This document shows positions 11,401 through 20,703 of a stretch of 64,000 nt of DNA, piece after piece. This stretch comes from an uncultured Prevotellaceae bacterium (GTDB lineage: Bacteria > Bacteroidota > Bacteroidia > Bacteroidales > Bacteroidaceae): assembly GCA_902778255.1 (NCBI GenBank), contig CACYXD010000007.1, positions 78,203 through 142,202 on the forward strand, written 5' to 3'. The translations under genes were made by a program, and so were the position numbers. The notes under the pieces are model-generated. The model saw only the letters and a list, made by a program, of their open reading frames with translations, was not told the DNA's origin and made no database searches. Each line of letters starts with the position of its first letter. Position 1 is the first letter of the stretch.

Positions 11401-12229
11401 GCCAGATCTGGTAATCTGTAAGCAGAATATGGATAAGATGACGGGAAGCGAGTTATGCAACAACATCAAGATGCACCCCGAACTGAATCGCATCAAATTC
11501 GTTCTGATGACCGATACCAAGCTATCGCCTAAGGAGATGACGAGCCAAAACATCACAATGGGTGCCGACGACTATCTCGCCAAGCCTTTCAACCTCCAGG
11601 AAGCCGTGATGCGATTCAACAAGCTGTTGGGCGTAGGGCCAATGGAACTCAGCCAGGATTTGATTGAAGGTGCAGAGACACGTGAGTTGGAAGAGCGCAA
11701 CTCAAGTATGACCACTGCGACGGAGAGCATGGACCTGGCTAATGTCAGCTCAGAGATGAACGAAATCAAGGAAGATGAACAGATGAAGCAGTTGGCTGTC
11801 AAGATCATCAAGTCACACAGCCAATCGGCCATTGAACAGAATTACACATTCTCACAAGATGAGGAGATGATGAACGAGAAGTTCAGCATGACAGAGAATA
11901 TGGACCAGCAACTGCTGAACAGCATTGAACAATATGTACAGCAAAACATGAGCCGAGGTACCATCAACCTGGAGGATATGGCTGAAGCAATGGGCATGAG
12001 TATGAAACCTTTCTTCCAGAAAGTGCATGACTTGACGGGTAAGACTCCTGCTGAAATCGTTCGCGACCTGCGCCTGCGTCATGCCTGCATCCTGCTACAA
12101 CGTACCAATATCAACATGAGTGAGCTGGCATCGCATGTGGGATTTGCTACTGGTGACCATTTTATCAATCTCTTCAAAGAGCGCTTTAATATGACACCAT
12201 CGGAATACAGGCTTAAATATCGCAAATGA
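8474..12229 (+). CDS. HTCS-type propeller/AraC regulator lacking a kinase domain
   Basis: I place the start at 8474 because MNILKKFLFIMILMLPLTASA is a clean signal peptide; an in-frame ATG at 8447 overlaps kdsD and is less likely. The 1251-aa protein has a periplasmic two-component-regulator beta-propeller (about 25-680), a Y_Y_Y domain, a membrane helix (about 781-802), a HisKA-like helical hairpin, a receiver-like domain (about 930-1049) and an AraC HTH (about 1149-1251). The HisKA phospho-His position is lost (SDDLRQP instead of SHxLRTP). There is no HATPase domain at all. The receiver has Lys where the phospho-Asp should be (VICKQNMDKMTG), although DYLAKPF is kept. It probably signals by conformational coupling rather than phosphotransfer. 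It is co-transcribed with kdsAD and cls. Confidence 0.85.
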   Translation: MNILKKFLFIMILMLPLTASADYLFKTLDARNGLTSSQINCIIKDSRGFVWLGTPAGLYRFDGYIFKHFQTDSQDGSSLPDSYIESIQEAFDGNLWIKTPAGYCIYHPNSETFERDMRQAFSRLGIKDVPEIIYIDRQKNMWGYIPGRGVIAYNMQQQLFYEFTISDDAQGIPEGRVCSFGECKDGIICVYDDGRLVCLDVVHQQHVVWRNYEIAQQGLRKTASLRVFADQMDNIWLYGQGTLFLYKKKNNEWNTSIGTSLDLTGINVDHAVYAMGGDRSGNIWLGTNRPYLIKLNVNTHEIENVQTRSLNSTRLLDNNMGVRSIYIDDTDLLWIGTAKSGVAYMGQNIYKFESKILGDITALAEDSTGNLWYGTSDKGIIGFEGRLASKKISALAYTKDGSLWVGSPQNGLTRIKKGVSQIYSVANDSTRRVMIDDHINALVSDKTGNLWIATDGGLQAYNPRVNQFSNYTKENGKIRVNNITSLYYTKNNKLLIGTSEGLIVMNVSTTEMRLYTGNSTNLTKYTNNYVTHVFEDSRGLVWVGTREGVNIWNPANDKLDYLNEKTGLCNNNICGIAEDGNHNIWLSTSNGACRIVIQRNTEDDTFNYGLYNYNRSDGLQSDEFNVGAILMTRDGNVMMGGLNGINWIRPKTIDETVSLPRVMLTQLFIGEEEVMVGQKYDGIIPLTQALNESSRIHLKSYQNTFTIKFAAGNYNQSEHLQFMYEMEGLDNEWRNGDAMKHGVTFTDLSPGTYQLHVKAVSAEGAVSNQERVIEIVIDRPWYLQWWMIGLYALVLVVAIYFWKQGLDQIRAIMRKKNAILAQLIQQREEIKAASDDLRQPMSRMTTIIMNLSEKQGTLEEREQLNTLHSQMLQIITRVSDMQTVLENPEENARKKVQYHLEMNAKGEMNLPDILSDELTSEIRPYQAELPTSKFRVVFIDSNDSFIKFVSSRLKFVYEFHPYNDIYKAAQDIESMMPDLVICKQNMDKMTGSELCNNIKMHPELNRIKFVLMTDTKLSPKEMTSQNITMGADDYLAKPFNLQEAVMRFNKLLGVGPMELSQDLIEGAETRELEERNSSMTTATESMDLANVSSEMNEIKEDEQMKQLAVKIIKSHSQSAIEQNYTFSQDEEMMNEKFSMTENMDQQLLNSIEQYVQQNMSRGTINLEDMAEAMGMSMKPFFQKVHDLTGKTPAEIVRDLRLRHACILLQRTNINMSELASHVGFATGDHFINLFKERFNMTPSEYRLKYRK

Positions 12230-13521
12230 ACAATAGAAAAAGAATAATGGCAAGTACTGTAATAACAGCAGTACTTGCTCTTTGCATCAGCAGCAACTTA
12301 AAAGCACAGGATAACATTACATCTGATACGCTCATCTATCGTCAACTGAAAGATTATGGTATCCATTTCTCGGACGATAACAGCGTAAGCCTGCTCTATT
12401 CAGGACAAGAGAAATTTGACGATATGTTTGAAGCCATACGTCAGGCCAAACATAGCGTTCATCTGGAATATTTCAATTTCCGCAATGACTCTATTGCCAT
12501 GCTATTGTTTGACGTACTCAAAGAAAAGCGCAAAGAAGGTGTGGAGATACGAGCCATGTTTGACGCATTCGGCAACGATTCCAACAATCAGCCATTACGC
12601 AAACATCATCTCAAGGCACTTCGTAACGACAGCATTGACATCATTGAGTTTGATCCCATTCGCTTCCCTTGGGTGAATCATATCTGGCCTCGCGACCACC
12701 GCAAGATAGTAGTTATCGACGGCATGGTGGCATACACGGGCGGCATGAACGTGGCCGACTATTATATCAAAGGTACGGAACAAGTGGGCGCATGGCGAGA
12801 TATGCATTGCAGGATAGAAGGTAGCGCCGTGAACGACCTGCAAAACATTTTCTGCAGGATATGGGAAAAATCCACTGGCGAGCATCTGCTCTCAAAACAA
12901 GAGTATTTCAGAGGCGGAGAGATTCCTGAAATGCAGGACATGAAACCCGACACGACTGCAAGCAGAGGACATAAGCTCGTAGGTATCATCAATCGTGAGC
13001 CCCATACTACCAATGACGTTATGCGCTATTTTTATGTGAATGCCATCAACGACGCAAAGGATTCCATTCACATCATCAACCCCTACTTCACCCTTATTCC
13101 TAGCATCAAAAAAGCTTTGAAGAAAGCTATTGACAGGGGCATCAAGGTTGATATTATGTTGTCGGCAAAAAGCGATATTCCGCTGACGCCAGACTGTGCT
13201 TTCTACAACGCTCATAAGCTGATGAAGCGAGGTGCCAACGTATGGCTTTATCAGCCAGGGTTCCACCACTCGAAAATAATGATGGTTGACGGCAAATTCT
13301 GTACTGTGGGCAGTACTAATCTGGATGCCCGTAGCACAAGATTCGACTATGAGGAAAATGCCGTGATTATCGACTCGCACACCACACGTGAGCTGGACGA
13401 TATGTTTGAGCGCGACAAAAAAGAAAGCGTCTATCTGACACAAAAGACCTGGAAAGAGTTTCGCACACCCTGGCAGCGCTTCCGCGGGTGGTTTGCCCAC
13501 CTGTTGCGGCCTTTCCTCTAA
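12226..13521 (+). CDS. cls: Cardiolipin synthase-like phospholipase D protein with signal peptide
   Basis: This 431-aa phospholipase D family protein carries two complete HKD motifs, HRKIVVID (near residue 157) and HSKIMMVD (near residue 347), each followed by the expected Gly/Asn-rich segment (GGMN, GSTNLDARS). Such proteins make cardiolipin by transphosphatidylation or hydrolyse phosphodiesters. The N-terminus is a cleavable-looking signal peptide (STVITAVLALCISSNLKAQ) rather than the two membrane helices of classical Cls, so it probably acts in the periplasm. The ATG overlaps the stop of the preceding regulator (ATGA). The stop codon overlaps that of the convergent TPR gene. Confidence 0.85.
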   Translation: MNNRKRIMASTVITAVLALCISSNLKAQDNITSDTLIYRQLKDYGIHFSDDNSVSLLYSGQEKFDDMFEAIRQAKHSVHLEYFNFRNDSIAMLLFDVLKEKRKEGVEIRAMFDAFGNDSNNQPLRKHHLKALRNDSIDIIEFDPIRFPWVNHIWPRDHRKIVVIDGMVAYTGGMNVADYYIKGTEQVGAWRDMHCRIEGSAVNDLQNIFCRIWEKSTGEHLLSKQEYFRGGEIPEMQDMKPDTTASRGHKLVGIINREPHTTNDVMRYFYVNAINDAKDSIHIINPYFTLIPSIKKALKKAIDRGIKVDIMLSAKSDIPLTPDCAFYNAHKLMKRGANVWLYQPGFHHSKIMMVDGKFCTVGSTNLDARSTRFDYEENAVIIDSHTTRELDDMFERDKKESVYLTQKTWKEFRTPWQRFRGWFAHLLRPFL

Positions 13522-15710
13522 GCAGTGGCAACATCCAGCATCATCTGGATTTCGGAATCAGTAATCTGATGCATACTTAGCACGTCATAATCTGATTTCA
13601 GGAAAGCCTTTTCTAACTTTTCACGAGCGTTGTCCTCTAAACTCAAGAAACGACGGAACGACTTGGCTGCCTCATCAATGCGTCCCATGAACCAGAGACA
13701 ATAGCCATAATTAAGAAAGGCATCAGCAATAGGTTGTTCCTGAGCCACCAACGGTTCGTAGAGTTTTAAGGCATCGTCATAGCGAGCCTCTATTGTCAGC
13801 GCCCATGCAAGTGCAATATTGACATTGTTATCATCCGGATAAAGATAATTAAGCTTGTATAGCAATTTCAACGCTTTCTCCGTTTCTCTGATGTTAACCA
13901 TACATATAGCCGTATTCAGCATGTAGTTCTTTGAATCTGGCTTTCCTTCGAGTAATTTTTGATATAGTTCAAGCGCCTCACCATATTCTTCCTGTGCGTA
14001 AAGAGCACGGGCAAGTCCTGCCATAGCTTTTCTGTCACCAGGCTTAACATTCAGCGCAACGGAATATAATGAGTGCTCCAGACTCCACTTCCTTTCCTCA
14101 AAAATAAACTGAGAGACATGGGCACTTAGCATACAATACTGATAGTCATAATTTACATTGCTCTCCAACACATCGTTTGCATCATTATAACGCTGACGTT
14201 TTATCAGGAAAGAAACGACCTCATACCTCCTTGTCGACATTTCGTCAGAAGTAAATGGAGCCTTGGCAAAGAAGAGGTATTTTTCTATATCCGCAAAAGG
14301 ATTATGAAACTCGCGACGAACGGAATACAGACGGAAGAAGCGGAAGAGATTCTGCAAATACATACGACGGATGAAAGCTGCCGAGTTTTGCTCTTCAGTA
14401 GCCACCTCGCCACCTATTGGCATTGGTACAGCCTCTCCTTCTTCAACCATTTTAAGCATACTTTCTGGCATATGAGCAAGCACTTGTTCGAAAGCCAGCA
14501 CAAAAGAATATTTATCGCTGTCGCAAAAAGCGCCTATATGCGTTATTCCTTGCAGGAATTTCTTCGCCTTTGTGTGATTCCAGATTTCACAAACTGCTGG
14601 ATGGTGAGGATTGAAAGGCATAAACCAGTTTGACAAATCGTTGAAGAAAGGGAAACGCTTCATTTGCGAAAATCCAGCATAATAGATGTCAGATCCCTGA
14701 CGCTGCATATCCGCCATTCGCTTCATGCTCTGCTCCATTTTCTCCATATCGTGCTCTGCTGCTTCTGGGTGAAGAATATCCTCAAGCGAATCTTCGTCCA
14801 TTTCAACCAGCCCTCGATTAGTCAATTTCATACGACTGCCATTCATGAGGTCAGGCATAATCTCATCGCGAATCTTTTGCTGATCACTCTCCGCATCCAT
14901 GCAATAATAGAGTTGAAGCTGAAGTTCGGTAAGCTCCTGAGTGCAATGAACATCACTACATACCTCAACTATCTCATGGTAAACCTTAGGATAAAGCAAC
15001 GAAATACAGTTGTCGTATGCAAACACCCACCCTACCAGAGCTCTCTGACGCAAGGCAACATCTTTCGATTGCCGATAGACATGGATTAAGGTAAGAAATT
15101 TCTGATTGTCATACATACGCAACAACGACATCGTGATAGCACTCACTATCAGTTGCTGGTCGTTGGTATCAATTGTTGGCGACAATAGCAGTTCCTCATA
15201 AAACTGAGCAATATTCTCACGCCAGGAATAGTCAGTAAGTATATAGTCAAACAGATCGCGGACAAACTGCTGATGGTCAGCGTCTAATTCCTTTCTTCGC
15301 GTGTTCCTGATATGTTCTGGCTCCAGTTCAAGTACAGCCATATCAGCAACATAATTCTCCAATTGACTTCGGATAAATGTCATAGGCCATTCCGTATCAC
15401 CCTTTCGAGGGCGCTGATAGACGGTCTGCCAATAAAAGTTGGTACGAAAGAGACTATTTGTCTGTATGTCGGCAGCTAAAGCATAAAGCCGATGAAGTAA
15501 CTGCTCATAGACTTCCGAACGCTGATCGTCAACAACACCTTTCTGCCAATAGTGAACCATCGACTCGTATGAGTACTTGATTGCCGACAGTTGTTCCATA
15601 TACCCCTGTTGAGAAGTAAGCAGATAATTCTCCAGGTTCCTTATGCCAGCACCAAGCTGTCGTTGGCACAGGTTCTCGATGACAAGTTTAATATGTTCGT
15701 TGGCTTGCAT
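13518..15710 (-). CDS. Large TPR-containing protein of unknown function
   Basis: This 730-aa cytoplasmic-type protein has no signal peptide. The C-terminal third (about 520-700) contains tetratricopeptide-like helical repeats with typical Ala/Gly/Tyr spacing (GLARALYAQEEYGEALELYQKLLEG; ADAFLNYGYCLWFMGRIDEAAKSFRRFL). The N-terminal two thirds are helical and unrecognised. It is probably a scaffold. It starts 9 bases after the lipoprotein gene that precedes it on the same strand and likely shares its transcript. Confidence 0.75.
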   Translation of the reverse strand: MQANEHIKLVIENLCQRQLGAGIRNLENYLLTSQQGYMEQLSAIKYSYESMVHYWQKGVVDDQRSEVYEQLLHRLYALAADIQTNSLFRTNFYWQTVYQRPRKGDTEWPMTFIRSQLENYVADMAVLELEPEHIRNTRRKELDADHQQFVRDLFDYILTDYSWRENIAQFYEELLLSPTIDTNDQQLIVSAITMSLLRMYDNQKFLTLIHVYRQSKDVALRQRALVGWVFAYDNCISLLYPKVYHEIVEVCSDVHCTQELTELQLQLYYCMDAESDQQKIRDEIMPDLMNGSRMKLTNRGLVEMDEDSLEDILHPEAAEHDMEKMEQSMKRMADMQRQGSDIYYAGFSQMKRFPFFNDLSNWFMPFNPHHPAVCEIWNHTKAKKFLQGITHIGAFCDSDKYSFVLAFEQVLAHMPESMLKMVEEGEAVPMPIGGEVATEEQNSAAFIRRMYLQNLFRFFRLYSVRREFHNPFADIEKYLFFAKAPFTSDEMSTRRYEVVSFLIKRQRYNDANDVLESNVNYDYQYCMLSAHVSQFIFEERKWSLEHSLYSVALNVKPGDRKAMAGLARALYAQEEYGEALELYQKLLEGKPDSKNYMLNTAICMVNIRETEKALKLLYKLNYLYPDDNNVNIALAWALTIEARYDDALKLYEPLVAQEQPIADAFLNYGYCLWFMGRIDEAAKSFRRFLSLEDNAREKLEKAFLKSDYDVLSMHQITDSEIQMMLDVATA

Positions 15711-15719
15711 ACGGATATA

Positions 15720-16646
15720 TCATTGTTTCTCCAACCATTGACGGGCTTTGGAAAGGTCTGTGTTACGAGGCTGATGAGACAGTTTGAAACGAATGGAAGT
15801 CAACAACGAATCGGAAGTATTGAATTTGATGTTACTACGCTCACTCAGCAGATTTCCATAATAGGCTATACCACGGCTGTTTATCGTATCACATGCCTCA
15901 TCATAGGCTTTCAACAGACCTTCCGTCTGGCGTTGATGAAGGGTATCGGCCATAGCAACTTCACGCACAACGATAGCACCCATACATACATCATCCCATT
16001 GGGTATCATACAACAATTCAGATTTCATGGAACGGGCTGCTGTGGCATACGGTTCAGGCAGGAACATCACGTCCATCACATGGTTTTTCAACATCAAGAA
16101 ACGAACATTGATATCGTTGACCTGAATACGAAACACATATTCGTTAACCATCTTGGTAGTATCGACAACCTGATCGGCAAGCAGACTTGTGGCAGAGAAG
16201 CGGGTCATGGCTATCATCTTATGTTCCAACTGACCCAGACGCTTCACCTTAGAGTTCTGGTCTGCCAACAACTGCCAATGCAAATCCGTAGCCGTAAGAT
16301 AGCGCAAGGGAGTACCATGCGACTTCAGATACTCGGCTCTCACCAGGTCGGAGGCCATCGCGTCAACCCAGCCACTTTTGAAAGCCGTATCACAATCCAT
16401 ATGAGCCTCATACTGGTAAAGGCTGACGCTGACTCCTTGACGCTGAAACATTCCTTCGGCCTCGGCCACAAACAAAGGGAGACAGTCGAGCGTGGGTGTC
16501 ACAGCAACTCGCAGAGAGGCAGAATCGGCTTCCCATGCAGCATAGGCATCATCGTCAACTTGCTTACCTGTCCCTTGGTCATGACATGAAGCAAATGTCC
16601 CTAACAATACAATTGCAAATACTATGTTAATCGTAATTTTTTTCAT
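15720..16646 (-). CDS. NMT1/SsuA-like substrate-binding lipoprotein
   Basis: This 308-aa protein begins with a lipoprotein signal (MKKITINIVFAIVLLGTFASC) with the lipid-accepting Cys at residue 21. The body resembles periplasmic ABC binding proteins of the NMT1/SsuA type (LRVAVTPTLDCLPLFVAEAEGMFQRQGVSV; SGWVDAMASDLVRAEYL; VMDVMFLPEPYATAA). No ABC permease or ATPase lies beside it, so it is either an orphan binding protein or works with a transporter elsewhere. It leads the TPR gene. Confidence 0.75.
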   Translation of the reverse strand: MKKITINIVFAIVLLGTFASCHDQGTGKQVDDDAYAAWEADSASLRVAVTPTLDCLPLFVAEAEGMFQRQGVSVSLYQYEAHMDCDTAFKSGWVDAMASDLVRAEYLKSHGTPLRYLTATDLHWQLLADQNSKVKRLGQLEHKMIAMTRFSATSLLADQVVDTTKMVNEYVFRIQVNDINVRFLMLKNHVMDVMFLPEPYATAARSMKSELLYDTQWDDVCMGAIVVREVAMADTLHQRQTEGLLKAYDEACDTINSRGIAYYGNLLSERSNIKFNTSDSLLTSIRFKLSHQPRNTDLSKARQWLEKQ

Positions 16647-16704
16647 TGCAGCGCAAAAGTAATAAAAAGTTTTGTAACACGAAACTTATTTCAGATTATT
16701 TTTG

Positions 16705-16712
16705 TACTTTTG
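16705..16712 (+). promoter_or_regulatory. -7 box of radA; decides the start codon
   Basis: TACTTTTG here matches TAnnTTTG. A possible TTG start at 16710 lies inside this box and so cannot be in the transcript. The ATG at 16734 is therefore the correct radA start. Confidence 0.75.
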
Positions 16713-16733
16713 CATTATAAAATAAAACAAGAA

Positions 16734-18125
16734 ATGGCAAAAGACAAGATTGCATACGTATGCGAGAACTGCGGGCAGGAGTCTGCAAAATGGATTGGCA
16801 AATGTCCTTCCTGTGGGCGGTGGAATACATTCAAGGAGATAAAGGTCAGCAATGATACCCCCAAGCAGGTTGCCACATCAGCAGCAGCAAAAGCCGGACA
16901 TGCATTGCGAACCAACCGTGCTATGAGGCTCAGCGAGATTAGCAGTCACGATGATCCTCGCATTGATATGCACGACGAAGAACTCAATCGTGTGTTAGGT
17001 GGTGGTCTGGTGCCAGGAAGTATTGTTTTATTGGGTGGAGAACCAGGAATCGGCAAATCCACCTTATCGCTCCAAACAATGCTGCGACTTACGGAGAAGC
17101 GCATCCTTTATGTCAGTGGCGAGGAGAGTGCTCATCAGCTGAAGATGCGTGCCGACAGGATTCTCAAGACTGAACCCAATCCGGAAAACTTCATTATCCT
17201 CTGTGAGAACTCACTGGAACATATCTTCGACCATATTAAGGAAGAGCAACCCGAGTTAGTGATTATCGACTCCATTCAGACCATCTCAACAGAGGATGTG
17301 GAGTCGAGTGCAGGATCTATTGCACAGGTGCGCGAATGTGCATCCGCCCTGCTACGCTTCGCCAAGACCAGCGGCGTACCAGTCATCTTGATAGGCCACA
17401 TTACCAAGGAAGGCACCTTGGCAGGTCCAAAGATTCTTGAGCATATCGTGGACACCGTCATACTGTTTGAGGGTGACCAGCATTATATGTATCGCATTCT
17501 GAGAAGTATCAAGAACAGATTTGGAAGTACATCGGAACTGGGTATATACGAAATGCAACAAGACGGACTGCGCCAGGTAAGCAACCCCTCAGAACTGCTG
17601 TTGACACAAGATCATGAAGGCTTGTCGGGCATAGCCATCTCAAGCGCCATTGAAGGTGTACGTCCATTCCTGGTTGAGACTCAGGCACTTGTCTCATCAG
17701 CAGCCTATGGCACACCACAACGCTCCGCCACAGGCTTTGACCAGCGTCGTCTGAATATGCTACTGGCAGTACTTGAGAAACGCGTAGGATTCAAATTGAT
17801 GCAAAAAGACGTATTTGTGAATATTGCAGGCGGACTGAGAGTAACCGATTTGGCAATGGATCTTTCTGTCATAGCTGCCGTACTGTCGTCAAATGTTGAC
17901 ACGCCAATAGAAGCAGGTTGGTGTATGGCAGGAGAAGTGGGATTAAGCGGAGAGGTGCGACCTGTCAACCGTATTGAGCAACGCATAGCGGAAGCCGAGA
18001 AACTGGGCTTCGCACATATCATCATTCCTCGCTATAATATGCAAGGATTAAACGGCAGGAAATTCAACATCCAAGTGCACCCTGTACGCAAGGTAGAAGA
18101 GGCCTTGCGCGTCTTATTCGGATAA
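16734..18125 (+). CDS. radA: DNA repair/recombination protein RadA (Sms)
   Basis: RadA is a RecA-like ATPase that promotes branch migration and processing of recombination intermediates. From the ATG at 16734 it is 463 aa. It has an N-terminal four-Cys zinc finger (CENCG and CPSCG), a Walker A motif GGEPGIGKST, the RadA-specific KNRFG motif (IKNRFGSTSELG) and a C-terminal Lon-protease-like domain (GGLRVTDLAMDLSVIAAVLSS). It converges on the regulator gene, with only 5 bases between their ends. Confidence 0.98.
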   Translation: MAKDKIAYVCENCGQESAKWIGKCPSCGRWNTFKEIKVSNDTPKQVATSAAAKAGHALRTNRAMRLSEISSHDDPRIDMHDEELNRVLGGGLVPGSIVLLGGEPGIGKSTLSLQTMLRLTEKRILYVSGEESAHQLKMRADRILKTEPNPENFIILCENSLEHIFDHIKEEQPELVIIDSIQTISTEDVESSAGSIAQVRECASALLRFAKTSGVPVILIGHITKEGTLAGPKILEHIVDTVILFEGDQHYMYRILRSIKNRFGSTSELGIYEMQQDGLRQVSNPSELLLTQDHEGLSGIAISSAIEGVRPFLVETQALVSSAAYGTPQRSATGFDQRRLNMLLAVLEKRVGFKLMQKDVFVNIAGGLRVTDLAMDLSVIAAVLSSNVDTPIEAGWCMAGEVGLSGEVRPVNRIEQRIAEAEKLGFAHIIIPRYNMQGLNGRKFNIQVHPVRKVEEALRVLFG

Positions 18126-18130
18126 AAGCA

Positions 18131-20581
18131 TCAGAGATTTTCGCGATACTCCTTAGGAGTCATCTTATACTGACGGAAGAACGAACCGATCAGATAGTTT
18201 GGCGTGCTGAAGCCGCATTCCGCAGCAATCTGTTCAATCGTTTTATCGGTAGTCGCCAACAATTTTGCAGCACGTTCCAGTCGGGTGATTCGTGCCAAAT
18301 CACGAGGACTCTTATAGATATCAGCCATCACCAACTCGTAAAGCGATACGACATCCATCTGAGCCACACTACTCAATTGAGCCATTGTCAGTTCGCCTCT
18401 CATGTGTTCTTGAACATAAGGCAGAATACTCTGCATGACGCGAATAAATTCTGGACTGAGTTTTGCATCAGAATTCTCCATATCATGACGGAAATCATCT
18501 TGATTATGGGACAGCGTCTCATTTGATAAAGCATTACAACGCTCCACAAACTGTCGTATCTTACGGATGATATCGCCTTCGCCATGATTCCTGCGCATAC
18601 GCATACGTTCATTACGCATATATATGGCAAAGTTTATAAGTGCCATCAGGAAGATGACAATGCCCAGCATCCATAATACGCCAGTAGTCTGCCACCAAGG
18701 TTGGGTGACCACGATTTCCCATACATATGGATCGGCAGTCCACTGGTCAGGATACATAGAAGCCTGCAACTCCAACTTATAGGTGCCAGGCGTAAGCGAC
18801 ACTAGTGGAATATGTAGCATCCCCTTGGAATCGACCCTTCCTCCGCTGTTGAAATAAGAATAGCATTTCCAATCATCGTACTCTTCCACGCCCTTGATGC
18901 GAATCCTGTAGTAGGTCTGAAGTGGACGGTAATAGTTTAATGCGGAGAATGTGAGCGATGTGGATGCCAGATTGCTGCTGAGGGTTATCGAACGTACACG
19001 CGACAAAGCCCTGTCAATGACCACATTGTCGCCTACCACCACATCTGGATCGATATTATTACCATTCACCCTCAAGCTAATCAATTTGGGGAACAGTATG
19101 TACGGATGCGGTGTATTCACCTCTTCCAAGTCGTTGGGGTTAAACACTACAGCATGGTCTATGGTCTGCATGGCAATGCGGCCATCGTCCATCAGTATGG
19201 CTTTACAATTGACAAACGATTCACACGGAACGCCGTCTATCTCGCTGAAGCTATTAACGAAACTGACCTCCTCGCCATTGAAACGTACAAACGAGATACC
19301 ATTGGAAGTGGCAGCCCATATATTATGATTCTTGTCTTCTATAACGGTGTGTACGACATTATTGTAAAAGCCGTTCTTCCTTGAGAACACAATAGGTTCC
19401 GACTGTGGCGTCTTGTAAAGATAAAGGCCCTGAGCGGTGCCTATCCACGACCATCCCCTACTGTCCATAAACATACAGTTGGCCCGTAACCCGTGAAACT
19501 CAGTGATGTTCTGGTTGACATCCTCAAATAGCTTCAAATAGTCTGCTGCTTCTGGCTGATCCCAAGAATAGGATTGGAACATCAATTTTGACGGACGTGC
19601 ATACAATATGCCACGTTTCTCCGTACCAATCCACATACCATCCTGACGGTCAAAGGCAATCATATTGCATTCCGAACGTACCTTAAGTCCACTGGTGAGT
19701 TGGAATTCATCGACCCATTCCATCCTGTCATTCTTGATGTCATAGATTCCAAATCCCTGTTCTGAAGGCAAATAAATACATTCGTCATGAAGCGTCAGAT
19801 GATTGACGTGATATGGAAAGACCTGAACGGTTGTCCATTTCAACTGCTTTACGTCAAAATGCAAAAGTACCGCTTCCTTCTCTCCATTGCGCACCTGATA
19901 ATAGCCGTCTTCATATCTTAGAATAGCCGAGGTGCTGTTAAAGCGCTGAGCGGTATCCCAGTCGTAGGCCCTGCTGCGGTGTACTGTGCGTCCAGTATGA
20001 ATATCCTGCCCCAATTCCTCACCGTTGTCATAGAAGGTGAGAAGCATATTGTCAAAGACATCCACATCTTGCAGGTTCTGATCACGCAGCACCGAATACG
20101 TCTGCTGGTTATTGACACCATAGAGACCTTTGTTGGTCAGAAGCCATACACCGCCCACAGAATCAACAAACAAGTCCTCCAAAGGATCATGTGCACCCAG
20201 TTCAGTAATGACGCTATCTATATTGGCAACGAACTCCTCTCTCATCAGATCCACACAAGTCAACGTGCGAGCGTTCTTCAGCCAAATATGATGCTTTCGG
20301 TCAAAATACAAACGATAATTACCCTTATAGCGAGGAAGCTGATATTGCATTTCATGGCGTGCACTGATATGGGTAAAGTTGGCACCATTGTAAAAATTCA
20401 GGTTGCCAACGGTTGATATGACTATACGTCCCGTCTTTGTACATATCACTATCTGAGCACTGTTATCAGCAAGATTGTCTGATGCATTGATAACCTGATA
20501 GATACGCTCATCAAAGGCCATCATGCACAAACTATCCAATAATAGAATCGTTAAGGTTAAGATTTTAGCTATTGATTTCAT
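18131..20581 (-). CDS. One-component propeller-AraC transmembrane regulator
   Basis: This 816-aa protein has a signal-anchor start, a periplasmic beta-propeller of the two-component-regulator type (repeats such as DRQDGMWIGTEKRGILYARP and DSRGWSWIGTAQGLYLYKTP), a Y_Y_Y-like domain, one membrane helix (about residues 630-655: VLWMLGIVIFLMALINFAIYM) and an AraC-type HTH at the C-terminus (about 720-816, ending MTPKEYRENL). Histidine kinase and receiver domains are entirely absent, so the periplasmic sensor connects to the DNA-binding domain through the membrane. No target locus is adjacent. Its start is followed upstream by the tRNA-Pro region. Confidence 0.85.
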   Translation of the reverse strand: MKSIAKILTLTILLLDSLCMMAFDERIYQVINASDNLADNSAQIVICTKTGRIVISTVGNLNFYNGANFTHISARHEMQYQLPRYKGNYRLYFDRKHHIWLKNARTLTCVDLMREEFVANIDSVITELGAHDPLEDLFVDSVGGVWLLTNKGLYGVNNQQTYSVLRDQNLQDVDVFDNMLLTFYDNGEELGQDIHTGRTVHRSRAYDWDTAQRFNSTSAILRYEDGYYQVRNGEKEAVLLHFDVKQLKWTTVQVFPYHVNHLTLHDECIYLPSEQGFGIYDIKNDRMEWVDEFQLTSGLKVRSECNMIAFDRQDGMWIGTEKRGILYARPSKLMFQSYSWDQPEAADYLKLFEDVNQNITEFHGLRANCMFMDSRGWSWIGTAQGLYLYKTPQSEPIVFSRKNGFYNNVVHTVIEDKNHNIWAATSNGISFVRFNGEEVSFVNSFSEIDGVPCESFVNCKAILMDDGRIAMQTIDHAVVFNPNDLEEVNTPHPYILFPKLISLRVNGNNIDPDVVVGDNVVIDRALSRVRSITLSSNLASTSLTFSALNYYRPLQTYYRIRIKGVEEYDDWKCYSYFNSGGRVDSKGMLHIPLVSLTPGTYKLELQASMYPDQWTADPYVWEIVVTQPWWQTTGVLWMLGIVIFLMALINFAIYMRNERMRMRRNHGEGDIIRKIRQFVERCNALSNETLSHNQDDFRHDMENSDAKLSPEFIRVMQSILPYVQEHMRGELTMAQLSSVAQMDVVSLYELVMADIYKSPRDLARITRLERAAKLLATTDKTIEQIAAECGFSTPNYLIGSFFRQYKMTPKEYRENL

Positions 20582-20703
20582 CTCTTACTGACAATTCTGG
20601 CTACAAAATTAATAAAAAAAATTGTGAAATGCAAATTTTTTTACAAAAAAAATAAGGAAAACAACTTGTATCATATACAAATGTTTCCCTTTAAAAAGCT
20701 TAG

